Positions 44,040-55,455 of a DNA stretch of 64,000 nt are shown here, one piece after another (positions within the stretch are counted from its first letter, which is position 1; every line of letters begins with the position of its first letter). Below the pieces are notes generated by a model. That model was not told where the DNA came from and searched no databases. It saw only the letters and a list, made by a program, of their open reading frames with translations. Where the stretch lies: contig JAGVSM010001345.1 of assembly GCA_022494885.1 (NCBI GenBank), positions 147,496-211,495 of the forward strand, given 5' to 3'. The DNA comes from Micrasema longulum (Eukaryota > Arthropoda > Insecta > Trichoptera > Brachycentridae). A program made the translations under genes and the position numbers.

Positions 44040-44470
44040 ATTTCAATCGCTGCATAACTTAGATTTTTTCCTAACTGTCTGTATAGAATTAACAGGTCAA
44101 TCGTCAGCATTATCCCTTCCGTTAAAATGACACAAAGTGTTACAACAATCTTTTCAGGGCTGTCTGATTCTCTTCCGGCGATGTGTCCAAAATATTGTAG
44201 GATTAACACATAACATAGTTGACAGTCAATCCTTAACCTTAAGCTCATTCAGTATGAACACGTTGGTACATATCGCTATCTATGGAATCCGGAGCATTCT
44301 TTTCCAGCACCACATTTTGAAGGCATCAATCTCCGCTTTCTCTGACTTTTTCGATGTTTATATTTCTGCTCTGTATAGAAATATGGAGATGGTCAGAGCT
44401 CTAGCTAGATAAACCTGTGTATTTTCAGTAATGTTCTTCAATTCTTTCATATCTTGAGGAGTATACGCAT
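44040..44470 (-). pseudogene. LINE C-terminal relic (same type as 57440)
   Basis: The minus strand reads LRLRIDCQLCYVLILQYFGH, then IAGRESDSPEKIV, matching RLSVVCLRKILSFFGHIARR and EPDNLEKTI of the copy at 57460-57840. Also AYRAEIYTSKKS-like pieces further right. Heavily decayed. Confidence 0.65.
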
Positions 44471-44625
44471 AAGATCTTTAGCCATCTACCAAAATTTAAA
44501 ACTTATTAATTCTAGAGAAAATCATAGCTCATAAGTCAATTAAAACCAGGATTCCCATTGTTGGGCTCGGTTGCTACCTGTCGCAAAAACAAATGATACA
44601 ACTTGTTCAAAACATTTTTTTCCAG

Positions 44626-44682
44626 GAACTAACAGCGGCTGAAGAAGAACAAGAGGAAGAAGATAAAGAAAAGCAACTCCAG
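44626..44682 (+). CDS. cac: cac exon: start of II-III linker
   Basis: A T-rich tract and TTCCAG (ends 44625) precede 19 codons ELTAAEEEQEEEDKEKQLQ; donor GTATAT at 44683. This acidic helix follows IIS6 in insect Cav2 channels. Phase 0 at both ends. Confidence 0.95.
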
Positions 44683-44689
44683 GTATATT

Positions 44690-45095
44690 ATTTTTAAATC
44701 ACTTAAATAACCAAGTGAATTGTGTCTCTATCACCATCATCTGAATACGATCATCATCCTTGATTCATTTTTTTCAATTCATATTATAATTTTGCCTGTA
44801 AAACTAGGTTTTACATACAAATAAACTTAAGGCCAGCTATACAATTTTTATATTTTTTCAACATGGGCAAAATGTCTCGCTGAAAGTACTTTTCAAAATT
44901 GTTTAGTTAACATACGACACATATCTTTCTTTAATGTATTATTTTTTAATATAAAAAATTTTACACTAGTATCTAGGGACTTGAGCATATTATGAGAGGT
45001 ACAATAGGAGGGCTCAATCTTTCACAGTGTATGGCAGCCATATTGATAGAGCGTTTTTAAATTTTGAAGTTATGATAATCAGTGATGGAAATATC
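44690..45095. other. intron, unrecognised
   Basis: AT-rich, no signal. Confidence 0.4.
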
Positions 45096-45099
45096 ATTA

Positions 45100-45705
45100 T
45101 GAAAAGTGACAATGTTAAACAGTGCGTGCAAATTATTACATTTTACTGACAAAATTATTGCTCAGTTTGAGGTACGTTTCAAAGGGAAAATCATGTTCAG
45201 CTACGAAGCCCATTTTCGGATGAATGGCTTTGTAAACAAGCAAAATTGTCACATTTACGAATCAACAACACACATGAGATCTATCAGTTGCAAATGCATC
45301 CAAAAAAAGTCACTGCTTTATATGGACTTTGGTCTGGCGAGGTTATTGGCCCGTATTTCTTCCAAAATGAAGCTGGCACCGCCATAACTGTCAGCGGCGA
45401 GAGGTACTGTCGATGATAACCAACTTTTGCTGGTGTAAATTTAAAGATTTGATTCTTATAAGACGGCGCTACGTGCCACACGGCGCATGCAACAATGAAT
45501 CTTCTGCTCGACAAATTTGACGGCATAGTTATTTTGCGTTTCGGCGACGTCAATTGGCCCCAGAGATCTTGTGATTTAACGCCATTAGACTTTTTCTTGT
45601 GGGGCAACGTGATATCAATGGTCTATGCAAATAAGTCGCAGACAATTAATGATTTAAAAGTCAACATAAATAATGCCATCAAGGATATGTGGAGCCCGAT
45701 TTCTT
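45100..45705 (+). pseudogene. Tc1/mariner-superfamily transposase relic
   Basis: FSYEAHFRMNGFVNKQNCHI (first catalytic block), then a region resembling VHWSRLLARISSKMKLAPP. A second frame reads DVNWPQRSCDLTPLDFFLWG, then NKSQTINDLKVNINNAI. The D-NWPPRSCDLTP-DFFLWG pattern is typical of a common insect transposase family. Frame broken and the middle deleted. Confidence 0.8.
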
Positions 45706-45901
45706 TATTTATTTATTTGACAATTGTAGTCTGCATTACTTTACGGGCTGAACCTATCACGTAATGCAGACTGAAAACATAATTTAGAAATTAATGAGTA
45801 GAAATCAGAAATCTGCTAAACTGCCGATATGCATTATTCCTCTGAGTATATAACTTAACTTCAGCTTTAAAATGATCACTTTTGAGATCGACGTCTTTCA
45901 T

Positions 45902-46370
45902 ATTCAACTTTGAGCACCGGCCAAATACCCATGGAGTTTACCCTGTGCCCGGCTCATTTTTGTGAAATTTCATACTTTGTGAAGGATTTCTTAAAAATGT
46001 CATAATTATAAAAATACTGCGTTTAATCAATTAAAACTTCTCACGTTTATTTGAAACAATTTAACTAGTCATTTTTGTACGATAGTTTTGCCAACATTGG
46101 CTTTTATGGAGAGCCACATTGCAATGTTCGCACATATACAGGGTCTCACTCCTTTTTTTGTGCTTTGTATCCCGGAGCCGTGCAAACACTTGATTATAAT
46201 AACCACGCTTTGTGTCCCGGTCCCGTGTTCTCACGTAGTTTACCAGCAGCAAAAAAATATCAATAAAAGTCAGTGAATTTTAATAAAATGCACTTTTTTA
46301 GACAACTGGTAGACACAACGCGTGTTTATATAATCAAGTGTTTACACGGCTCCGGGATACAAAGTGTTAA
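45902..46370 (-). mobile_element. piggyBac-like short element
   Basis: The right end is ACAAAGTG then TTAA (46367-46370); the left end is ACTTTGAGCACCGGCC. The minus-strand frame 46061-46252 reads YMCEHCNVALHKSQCWQNYR, resembling the Cys/His-rich C-terminus of piggyBac transposases. The arms at 46160-46195 and 46320-46362 repeat the CCGGAGCCGTG hairpin sequence of the copy at 20908. Confidence 0.7.
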
Positions 46371-46379
46371 GAGGCAAAT

Positions 46380-47400
46380 ACTTTTGCTATTGAAGAGTAT
46401 TATGCCTATAAAATACCGAGCCATCACTGACATGTTGCCTCAATTCAACAACTTAAATATTTTATTTTGCTCCAATAAAAAAATATTTGAATCGGGGACT
46501 TAGACTTTATAGTTTTCATAAGTTTTAATTGTTTTATTAATTTTAATACTTCTCCACTTATATCTATTACGCGAAGCAATAGTCTAAGTTTAAATAAAAC
46601 AACGAACCGTTTTGCCCATTTTGACAAAAACAATATTTATTACTTGAACATGTTTATGGCCCTCAGAGTGATTTCAACAAAATTTACATAATGGCATTGG
46701 GTTTGATTCCTGACCCATACCTTATAATAGTGCTGTGCAATGGCTTTTAATTAAATAGATAGCATATCAATTTGCAAATACAAAATATACAAAGCACTCA
46801 CTTCAATAATGTAATACCATTTCTTACATGCAATCTGCCAGTAAATAATTCGTCGTTTTCAGCACTCTGAAAACTATTCATTTGGATTATTTTTACTGCT
46901 TCTGTTTTATTATTTTAAATCACCCCAAAAATAGCAAAGCTCACTGAAGACAAATTAATGAACTGGAAAGGTCACTTTAATTCGAGGCTTTTGAAAGACC
47001 TATATGTGTACCTTATGACGATACTCTTGTGACGTAAGATTTATTATTAATACGAAATATTAGAAAATAAATATCTCATCTGGCGATTAATGTACCATTT
47101 TGTTCTAGATATTCTGTAAATAGTTAAGTTTATAATCAGTTCACTTAAAGTTTACTTTAATTCGACAGCAGAGCTGGCTTTTGGCTGGTTTTTTTTTCAT
47201 TTTGAAGCGAATTACTGTCATCTTTTTAAATTATATTTAAGAAAAGTTTTAAATATACTCGTAGTTCACTAAATTTAAAGCTTTGAAGATAATTGTCAGT
47301 TTGGGACCCAGATTTCATTCAAATATATGCTAAATAACCTCTAAAATATATTAGATAAAAGCTTTTTTTATATGCGCAAGAAAAAAATCAGATCAGAATT
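46380..47400. other. intron, unrecognised
   Basis: AT-rich; a 76-codon frame at 46273-46503 has no motif. Nothing else seen. Confidence 0.4.
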
Positions 47401-47404
47401 ATTT

Positions 47405-47590
47405 TTTTTCATTTTTTTTTATTTATAAATCATAAAACACAAAGTATTTTACAAGTATGATACGTTAAGTAATATTCTCAGGAGTTCCATCAACTCAATT
47501 CGAGAAATAAATAATATTAACATTTAAAAAATAACACATATTGAGAACAACAAAGAAACAAAGCAAGTTTAACACCTTTATAACTAAATA
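47405..47590 (-). mobile_element. retroposon 3' fragment (same as 3634-3796)
   Basis: TTTATAAATCATAAAACACA, AGTATTTTACAAGTATGATA and GAGAACAACAAAGAAACAAA match 3634-3796 closely. Begins with a T-run. Confidence 0.65.
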
Positions 47591-47689
47591 TAGCACAACA
47601 ATATATACGCCAAAAACCCTTTCTTACACAAGCAGAATAAATATATTTAAAAAACGCCTTTAAGAACAAAAAAAAAAGAAGTGAATTTA

Positions 47690-48520
47690 CTAAGGGAGAT
47701 AAGGGTCATTAACATCACATGCCATGCAGATGATGCCGCCATAGTGATGATGAGAACACATCTATCTCAGTTAGTAAACATCTGGAAGCTTAAAAAATGT
47801 CGTATGGTACAATGAACACATGATTATTGAAAACATAAATCTTATTTACAAAACGTGTGTCAGACCGATCATGGTGTATACAATAGAGGCGAAGAGGCGA
47901 GGATAGATAGAGAGAAAATAAAAAATCCGAAAAACCGAGTAGAAAAACTAAATAGAAAAACCAAATAACTGCTCAGAACGTCAGAGATGAAAGTACTCGA
48001 GGCAATTGCAGGGAAACCCCAAAGAGGCAGAATCCAGAGTCAATAAGTTAGACGGAATTGCGATACCAAGTGCATAGTAAATAGATTATGGAGAGATTAC
48101 GTCAATAATTCCATTAATGGACAGCTCCAAAATCCCCTATACCATTGCCTGCGAAATCCCGGACGTTTGCCGTCTGCCCGGAAGACCACCAAAGAGAAGG
48201 AAGAACAGCTGAAATTCAAAGTCTCAAGCGTTACCTTATAGCTGATACCAAATTAATCGATCTTAACCGAGAAGAAGACGAAGAATAAGCATTCAGAAAT
48301 AATTTTCACTAAGATCGTCAGACCGATCATGGTGTATACAATAGAGGCGAGGATAGATAGAGAGAAAATAAAAAATACGAAAAATCAAACAGAAAAATTT
48401 AATAAAAAAACTAAATAGAAAAACCAAATTACTGCTCAGAACGTCAGAGATGAAGGTATTTAAGGCAATAGCAGGGAAACCCCAAAAAGGCAGAACCCAG
48501 AGTCAAGACTGTAATATGTT
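47690..48520 (+). pseudogene. LINE reverse transcriptase relic with internal duplication
   Basis: ITCHADDAAIVMM contains the A-DD catalytic box of reverse transcriptases; then LIYKTCVRPIMVYTIEAK and LLRTSEMKVLEAIAGKPQRG. The stretch from GACCGATCATGGTGTATACA to GGCAGAATCCAGAGTC (47857-48040) is repeated directly at 48321-48510. Confidence 0.75.
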
Positions 48521-48599
48521 AAAAATACAGTCAATGAAGAAAGAGTCGTACTGTTAAAATACAAAAATATTGTATGTATGAGGTAAATACTCGTACCTT

Positions 48600-48890
48600 C
48601 ACTCAGTTCGGGTCTTTAAAGACCCGGTCAGGGAAGGCGAGAACTAATTTAAATGAGTATTAGCACATGTAATAGGTAATATGAAGTTTATCTATTTCTT
48701 TATTTATGAGGACGGGCATATTGCCCTAAAGCAATTTCTTCCTTCCTACCTAAACCGTTCGGTAGCAGAATCTTATGATTTTATACAAAAATTTAAAACA
48801 AAAATTAACAAAAAAATTACATTAAACTATGAAGAGGCGAGAGGAGAGGAGACGGGAAGGAAAGAAGAAGGAAAAAGGAGTAACTCAAAC
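48600..48890 (-). repeat. LINE tail-like fragment
   Basis: TATTTATGAGGACGGGCATA and TTGCCCTAAAGCAATTTCTT resemble the reverse of a LINE 3' tail with a hairpin, like 19690-19760. A small palindrome GGGTCTTTAAAGACCC is at about 48611. Confidence 0.45.
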
Positions 48891-48939
48891 GGTTAGATAG
48901 TGACGTTTTATTATTCTTTAACATCAGTGGGTAGATAAG

Positions 48940-49085
48940 CTTCACACATGGAGGGTTCCGGATTCGTTCCCGGTGAGATAACAACAGTGAAAATGTATGT
49001 TTTCTCGAGCTTAGGTGTTCCGTGCTGTATTCGGTGACCACCATAATTGGGCTTCTTGGCCTGTCGTGGTGCAAATTAAACAACG
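48940..49085 (+). mobile_element. SINE family 3, copy with partial head
   Basis: GGAGGGTTCCGGATTCGTTC (B-box region) then GAGCTTAGGTGTTCCGTGCT and GGGCTTCTTGGCCTGTCGTG. It ends about 85 bp before the exon at 49173. Confidence 0.7.
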
Positions 49086-49172
49086 AAGTAAATTGTCCCA
49101 GTGAGCTTTGTCGTTTTTGCCTCGCCCCTCACGAGCCCTTTCTAAACCTCTGGTAATGTCGGGCACGGCTAG

Positions 49173-49265
49173 GAACTTGAGAAGGAAATGGAAGCCTTGC
49201 ATGTCGGCGACGGCTCTCCCTTGCGAGTAGACCTCGGAGGAACCTCCCCCGTACACCATCGTAAG
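49173..49265 (+). CDS. cac: cac exon: II-III linker, middle
   Basis: Acceptor CGGCTAG ends at 49172. It encodes ELEKEMEALHVGDGSPLRVD, then LGGTSPVHHRK. The first ten residues match the insect cac linker; the rest is variable. Two donors overlap: GTAAGG at 49261 is the stronger consensus but leaves one extra base and breaks the frame into the exon at 56525. GTAACC at 49266 keeps phase 0 (31 codons) and is chosen here. Further small phase-0 exons between 49266 and 56524 cannot be excluded. Confidence 0.85.
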
Positions 49266-49269
49266 GTAA

Positions 49270-49825
49270 CCCAAACAACAAACCAGCTCCTTATTCATAT
49301 CTGTGTCATTTTCTTTTAATCCTTACTTTACAGTGCACGCGTGGCAGTTGGCTCGTTTCAGTGTGGAAAGCGTCGAAAAGTGGTTTAGTTTGTTCGTGTG
49401 TTGCTAGTGATTATGATAATGCTATTTCCCCTTTGATATGACGAGTATTTTACTTATTGGTGTTTTCGTTTCATTTCGTAGCTCAAGACGCACTTTCTCC
49501 AACTGATGCATTAATATTAACCGTCCTATATTACTGATTTTTTGCAATCACATCACCGGCTGAAATTTGAAAAGAGGTTAAGGACAAAGTGTCAATTGTT
49601 CAAGAGAGAGAAGAGAAAATAAATTAAAATCATTATTTATTAGACAAATTTTGAATTTCCAGTATCCCCTACCTATCTAGCAAAACGTATTTTTTTTAAA
49701 TCTATGCAAAAATACTTTCAACGTAATCAATATTTACTTTTTGTTTATGGAGACTATTACTTCACACATATTTACTATTTACAAATCCCACCAGTTCATC
49801 TATTTACCATGCTTTTAAATTCAGG
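49270..49825. other. intron, unrecognised
   Basis: No coding or transposon signal recognised. Confidence 0.4.
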
Positions 49826-49829
49826 AAAC

Positions 49830-50125
49830 TGCAGCGTGCACGATACGAACTTACACAAATCCTGACAGGACTTGGCGGATTTATGAGCTATTTACACAGA
49901 TTCAAAATATCTGAGATCAAAACTTGCTAATGCGATGATGTTACTCTCCAAGATGTCTCCCATCTGCTGATGCATTGCCCCTTTTTTAGTCTGCAGAGAA
50001 TACAACTGGAAGCGCGATGCAGAAGTCTAAATGAGGATTTACACGATGTTCATGTACTTGGAAATTAGTCATAAGGACTTGTCAAGAGAGGTAACATTGT
50101 ACATGACAGATAAAGTAAATGCAAT
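49830..50125 (+). pseudogene. LINE C-terminal relic, zinc-knuckle type tail
   Basis: ELTQILTGLGGFMSYLHRFK, CDDVTLQDVSHLLMHCPFFS-like and ARCRSLNEDLHDVHVLGN resemble the C-terminal His/Cys region of R1/Jockey-like LINEs (LTGHG-F--YLHRF, HLL--CP-F). Contains stops. Confidence 0.65.
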
Positions 50126-50139
50126 AAAAGGTATCAATG

Positions 50140-50300
50140 ATAGCAGGACACCAAATGCCGAACACTCTTCAAGTGGATCGGAAGATCTGATGACGAATTA
50201 CAACGGTCCCCCTTCTCCTGACGAGTTTTCTGTGGTTTCCTCGTCACCAAAACAAATGCGGAGAAGCTCCTGAAACAGGTCATAGCCGAAACATCCCACC
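50140..50300 (+). repeat. dispersed repeat family G, copy 2
   Basis: CCAAATGCCGAACACTCTTC, CCTTCTCCTGACGAGTTTTC and GTGGTTTCCTCGTCACC resemble 58860-58960. Confidence 0.5.
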
Positions 50301-50309
50301 GATCCTTAC

Positions 50310-50635
50310 ATAAAATAACTAAATAACTAAACAAAGTTTTTCATTGAAGTAAATTAAATAGAATATATTTTTTAAGTAAACAAATAAATGACTATCCCGT
50401 TGAAGTAAATATAAACCTTGTACATAACAAGCAAGGTAAAAGAATAATGCAACTCCCATATAAAAAAAAATCCCACTAGTTACAAAACTCTGATCCACTA
50501 GTTACAATTTTGTTTTTTTCTACAACTGTTGTAAACTTCTATTTTAATAAAAAATCTGTCATTGATATTGAGAAGTTCGGCTTGAATTCGTCTTCAAATG
50601 CTCAAAGGTGAAAAGTGAGATTTTCAAGTGTCCCA
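50310..50635. other. intron, unrecognised
   Basis: AT-rich. Around 50395-50440 GTAAATATAAACCTTGTACA also occurs at about 59070, so the repeat unit of family G may extend this far. Confidence 0.4.
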
Positions 50636-50639
50636 TCAA

Positions 50640-50975
50640 TTACATTCATTCAAATAATAATATGGAAATATCACATACTACGAATACCAATATAAATATG
50701 TGAAACGGATTCAGAAAAAATAATTTTATTTTCAAAATTTGGATATTATCGAGAAATGTTTTCATACATAATTTTTAAAATGAAATTGTTGAAAAATACC
50801 TCTCAACCAAATGCGACATGTTCGGCCTTGAAAATTGTGACGCGAAGATTCGTGAAGATATTCTATTTAAATTTGAGCGGTCACAACCGAAGGTAAAAAT
50901 TCAACCGAATATTGATGTATTTGGGGTGTGGCCAATGCGATGAACCGTTTTTGCGCAAATTTAAAATATGTTTAT
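50640..50975. repeat. dispersed repeat family J, copy 2
   Basis: Inverted relative to 33300-33620: GAAATATCACATACTACGAA, GGCCTTGAAAATTGTGACGC, GGTGTGGCCAATGCGATGAA. Confidence 0.65.
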
Positions 50976-50999
50976 TTACTCGACAGTATTTCATCGACC

Positions 51000-51310
51000 C
51001 TTATTAATTCAAAATAACATCGTCCCCGCCATGGAGATATGAAGAACAAAGAAACATGGCCTATAAAGAGACCACAGGGCGCAGTCAACGCCCAGTCCAG
51101 TAAAGTTTAATCTGACTCGGTTTCAGCATGTAGGTCAAGTGCAGTCTCTTCAACCCATCATCGCCGCTATGCCCGTGCTACTTAACCAAGTGCTGTATCT
51201 TATTCGTCATGTAATAAATACGCATTAAACAGCGACCTCGTGTCTTTTGTCAATCCCCAACTGGGGTAGGAGCTCCAACCCTCAACCATCAAACTCACCT
51301 CTTTTAAACA
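51000..51310. repeat. dispersed repeat family K, copy 4
   Basis: GACCACAGGGCGCAGTCAAC, CAACCCATCATCGCCGCTAT and CCCCAACTGGGGTAGGAGCT are inverted relative to copies 1 and 2. Confidence 0.65.
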
Positions 51311-51760
51311 ATTGACACATGGTCCCTTTCTGCATCTCAAATTTCTGCCGACGATACAGTACACTTAATTTGGGTCACATCATAATTTCATCGTACTGTG
51401 TTTGGGTGGATTTGATTATATATTTTTATCGTTTAATTTTTGCATCCTTAACACTGTTTCTGATGAAAACTGCAATGTGTCCCAAAACTGTGGATTAAGA
51501 ATATATACAGTGTCTCTCAGTGATTCGCAGCTCTGTTAAACCGTCCGCATAGTACGTTTCTGGCAACTCTACCATAGAGCTTTCAGTTTCCAACTGAACA
51601 TCATCATTCGATGCAAATTGCTTTCCACGAAGCCATCTTTTTAAATTTGAGAGAAAAAGATGACGCACGGGGCCAAATCCGGAAAATAACGTCGATAAAG
51701 AAGCGATTCAAAGCGCTATCAAGAAGTTTAGCAGTTTTAAAAAGAATAATATTGTGTGTT
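51310..51760. other. intron, unrecognised
   Basis: No signal I can name. Confidence 0.4.
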
Positions 51761-51764
51761 TAAC

Positions 51765-52115
51765 ATATTACAACGGAGATGATGAACATTTTACAGAAGG
51801 GAATATCTTCTACAGGGCTTATGACTTATCATAGGCTGGTTTAGGTGGCCGCTTTACACACTGTAACATTCACCATTTTGCCTGTATTTAAAAATCTGTA
51901 TTCCTTCATTCTTTCATCTGTTGATGTTTATGAAGGTAAAAAGCTGAACTTTACAGACGTCAACAGATGAGAGAATTAAAAAAAAATATGCATTCACATA
52001 GGCAGAATGGTTACTGACAACCAGCAAATGACAGGTCATCAGCCGTGTAGATACCTAGGCTTCTATATTCCCTTCTCTAATTGTTCTTCATCTCTCTTGT
52101 AATATTTAATTTTGA
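51765..52115. mobile_element. fold-back family D copy with both arms
   Basis: The left arm (TTAACATATTACAACGGAGA, ACAGGGCTTATGAC, ATTCACCATTTTGCC) is inverted in the right arm (GGCAGAATGGTTACTGACAA, GACAGGTCATCAGCCGTGTA, CTCTCTTGTAATATTTAA). Arms meet near 51953 at CAGACGTCAACAGATG. Confidence 0.75.
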
Positions 52116-52118
52116 AGT

Positions 52119-52310
52119 GGGTTGTGGTCTCGTGGCTAGTGTTCTGGACTCACGGATCAGAGGTCCGAGGTTCGAACCCCAATCTGATTTCCATTTTCTA
52201 ATAGTGAGTTATTTACAACTCGTTGAAAATGGCCACCAAAATTGAAATATTTGGGTAAATTATAAGAACGCTAATATTTTTATTTTTTTTAATAAATTTA
52301 AATATTAACA
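52119..52310 (+). mobile_element. tRNA-derived SINE, family 2, copy C
   Basis: GGTCTCGTGGCTAGTGTTCT (A-box region), GAGGTTCGAACCCCAATCTG (B-box), then CTAATAGTGAGTTATTTACA and AACTCGTTGAAAATGG. Abuts the family D element on the left. Confidence 0.85.
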
Positions 52311-52369
52311 GCTTCCTAGGGGCTTAAACCCAGTCTCTGTCAACAAAATTTTTTGCAAACTCAAAACTT

Positions 52370-52800
52370 TAGTTAAGAAAATGTGTATCGTATGATCAGC
52401 GCTATGGTTTTTTAAAGATTTTTAATTTTTAAATTACTCCACTGGTGACGTCACAAGTTCCCGTCAGTGTTCTTCTGATTGGTGAGTTGGCTTCCCGGAA
52501 ACTGGAAATCTATCACAACACTCTATCATTGATTTCCTCAGAAGAACTTTTAATGTAGTTCATTTTTTTCAAATCATTTATATTCCGTTTTTCATAATTT
52601 TTTGGGAAATTTCGTAATTTGTACTGCGTGTTAGAAATCTTATTGAAATTGTTTTGTCTAATTTAATTACCCCTTTTTTTTCGACCACTGACATTGAGGC
52701 ACTACCTGGACCTTCCAATGATGAAGAGTGTTCAGCCGATTCAGCTCTTTGATAACTTCACCTCTTTTATTCTATACTGCTAGAATAATCCTTTTCACCC
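52370..52800. repeat. dispersed repeat family I, related copy
   Basis: GATCAGCGCTATGGTTTTTT, CTGGTGACGTCACAAGTTCC and CCCGGAAACTGGAAAT parallel 54080-54240. The remainder is unrecognised. Confidence 0.5.
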
Positions 52801-52809
52801 CTCCAAATC

Positions 52810-54045
52810 AAATTCATGGCAATAAAATTATTTTCAAAAAGTTATGAAAATAGGTCCTTCGAAAACGGCGGGTGATGGGAGATAACAGGGGTTATATTCG
52901 GATTCAGGAAGTCATTTTACATAAAAATTAGCAGGAATGATGTCAGAGCTTGACAATTATTTTTTTACACAACATTATTTTTGATACGTGTACTTGTACA
53001 AATCTGGATTTTCTCCCAACTACATAAAATAAAGTAATCTGCTTAATTAAAATACTTAACATCAATATCAATACATAGATGGCCCTCTAACTCGCTTGTG
53101 GATGGTTTCTCAAATTCATAACATAAATACAAAAATGTTACCGGTGTGGATATTCGCTAATAAGCGGAATGGGGAATGTTGTAGTACTTAAAGTGGCCAC
53201 TTAACCTAGCCAATGACAGGTCATAAGCCCTGTAAACGCTCGAATATCCATAATCCTGAATTTGAAAAAAAAATTCTACCTCATCTCTGTAGGGATATAA
53301 ATTTTAAAAAAATATTTTTTTGTTCAGAAGTGTTATCGGCCCTCCAGTGCGATATATTTCAAATGTATTTATTTTCATCCGACGCTTTTACTATTTTACT
53401 TTATACAGGTTTTCAGAGTCGAGGATTACTGAGAGAAAACGCTGTATATAAAAAAAAACGTGTTAATATTTTTTCTATTATGTTGGAAAACAGTCATCAC
53501 TAGAATGAACAAATTCAAATTTCTAATATTGATAAATGAATACATAATTTTAAAAAATGTGGTATTTAAAATGAAATTAGACTTACTATTTTTAAAAATA
53601 GTTCAATTTAGCGAAATATTTATATCTATTAAATAGATATTATATATTAGCAATTTTTCAAAATCTCGATGTTAAAAAATGTGTATTTATCAATAGACCT
53701 GCAAATTTTGTCTCTAGTACATTAACTTACCTCAAGTACTGAAAAATCTTACAATATTATTTAATTTTTCGTACATTATATGATTTTGCAGTTTTCAAAC
53801 GCTTTCTATGTTTTGGTTTCTGGTGTATGCTTCATACGGTGCTGTTTTTTGTTTATTGCTATATTAATTTGTGCATTATTTTACAAAAAAATTCAACATG
53901 ATGACAGGTTTATATTACATACGACAGAAATGGCGAACGTTTTTGAGAACGTAAAATGGAGATTTTGGAATTCACGCAATGAGGAAGTTCAGTGGTTTTT
54001 TTAAAAAAAAATTTTTGTTAATATACTGTTAAACTAAGTCAAAAA
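52810..54045. other. intron, mostly unrecognised
   Basis: A family D scrap at 53185-53240 (CCAATGACAGGTCATAAGCC). Open frames at 53213-53503 and 53780-54004 have no recognisable motif. Confidence 0.4.
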
Positions 54046-54049
54046 AAAA

Positions 54050-54430
54050 TATTTTTTATTTTCATATATCGTATTATCGGCGCTACGATTTTTCAAAGTT
54101 TTGTTTTTCTGAAATAACTCCGCGTGTAACGTCAGAGGTTCATTTCCGCTTATTCTCATTCGGTTCTTCCCATTGGTCCAGAAGTAACAAGCAGACCGGA
54201 AATTTTCCATAGCTCTGAGATCATAGGTTGATTCACATGAACCAGTGACGTCATTTAAAGTAGTGCGTTTTTGTCAAAATATTTTTTATTATCTTTTCTG
54301 TACATTTTCAAGAAACTTTGCATTACAATTTAATGCTCTTATTTTTACCCCGCGTAAGAAAACATTTTTTGTATCCAATTTCCCGTAGGGCTGAAGTTCC
54401 TCATTACGACCTGCCAACGGTCGGTTTCAA
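54050..54430 (+). repeat. dispersed repeat family I, copy 2
   Basis: TTATCGGCGCTACGATTTTT, CATGAACCAGTGACGTCATT and CCAATTTCCCGTAGGGCTGA are inverted relative to 17550-17840. Confidence 0.65.
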
Positions 54431-54514
54431 TTTAATGTGCTTAAAATCGATATAATTAATATTTCAATCAGAGGCCCTTCTGGTGTTACCGTACTACACA
54501 AATAAAGCAAAAGG

Positions 54515-54960
54515 CATAGAATTAAGAATAGTCCAGAAGGCGACTAAACTACTTTTAAACGAGTAGTTTTACGTTTTGACCCATTTGTTTCTTTGTAGAC
54601 GTCGCTCAGTACGCAACTCCCGATTTAAAAAAAAATGTAAAATAACCCGCAGACAAGCTTCGGCTTCACGGGTAACAAAAATACAATTATTTATGTTACT
54701 TATTTGTTAAGATTTTAAAAAAAAACCCGGCAAATTAAACCATGCCGTGTTGTGTCGTTTTAAAGTGTAGATATACTGCTTCGGATCAAAAAGAAACAAG
54801 AAACAAGATGGGATCATATTTCATGTGCAAGTAGCAAATGCATTTGTAAGTAGCAAATGCATTACTTAAAAATTTAATTATTTTTCCGTCTGTCAGATTG
54901 TCAAAGAAAACAAAATGGACATTTTGTTAGTGTTGCCAGGGTAGTAAAAAATGCATGAAA
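54515..54960 (+). mobile_element. P-like (THAP) element, 3'-truncated
   Basis: Starts with the family inverted end (CATAGAATTAAGAATAGTCC) and carries CGTCGCTCAGTACGCAACTC and the start MPCCVVLKCR. It stops after GTGTTGCCAGGGTAGTAAAA without the right end. Confidence 0.8.
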
Positions 54961-55024
54961 ATACTAATTTTACGTATTTTTAACCTGTTCCATTAAAATG
55001 ATATTTTGCAAAACAAAACCATTT

Positions 55025-55455
55025 AAATCAGCCAATGACAGGTCATAAGCCCTGCGGTTGCCTAGACTTCTACATTTCATTCTCTAAAATGTTTTTCATC
55101 TCTGTTGTTCCCTAGGGAGTTAAGTCCAGTCATTGTCTACGAAAAATTAGAGAAACTCAAAAAATTGTTGATAAATCCACCTGGTAAAAAAATATTTTCA
55201 GGCATAGCCTAGTGTGGGTGAAATAATTCAATCATATGAATCTCAACCGCAACAATAAAGGTTTCAGCTTTTTAACTTAACAAACGTCAACAGATGGAAG
55301 AATCAAAGGAATATAGATGTTCAAATATAGGCAGATGGTGAATGTTACGCAGCGTGTAAACCAACCAATGGCAGGTCATAAGCCCTGTGGACGCCTAGAC
55401 TTCTATATTCCCTTCTCTAAAATGTTTTTCATCTCTGTTGTAATATGTTAAAACA
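55025..55455. repeat. fold-back family D, two partial units
   Basis: GACAGGTCATAAGCCCTGCG at 55038 and GGCAGGTCATAAGCCCTGTG at 55371, each followed by TAGACTTCTA and CATCTCTGTTG. The interior contains CTAGTGTGGGTGAAATAATT and CAACAGATGGAAGAATCAAA. Confidence 0.7.

Noticed and set aside
49011..49298. 95-codon minus-strand ORF
   Set aside because: It overlaps the channel exon 49173-49265 and a SINE; antisense shadow.
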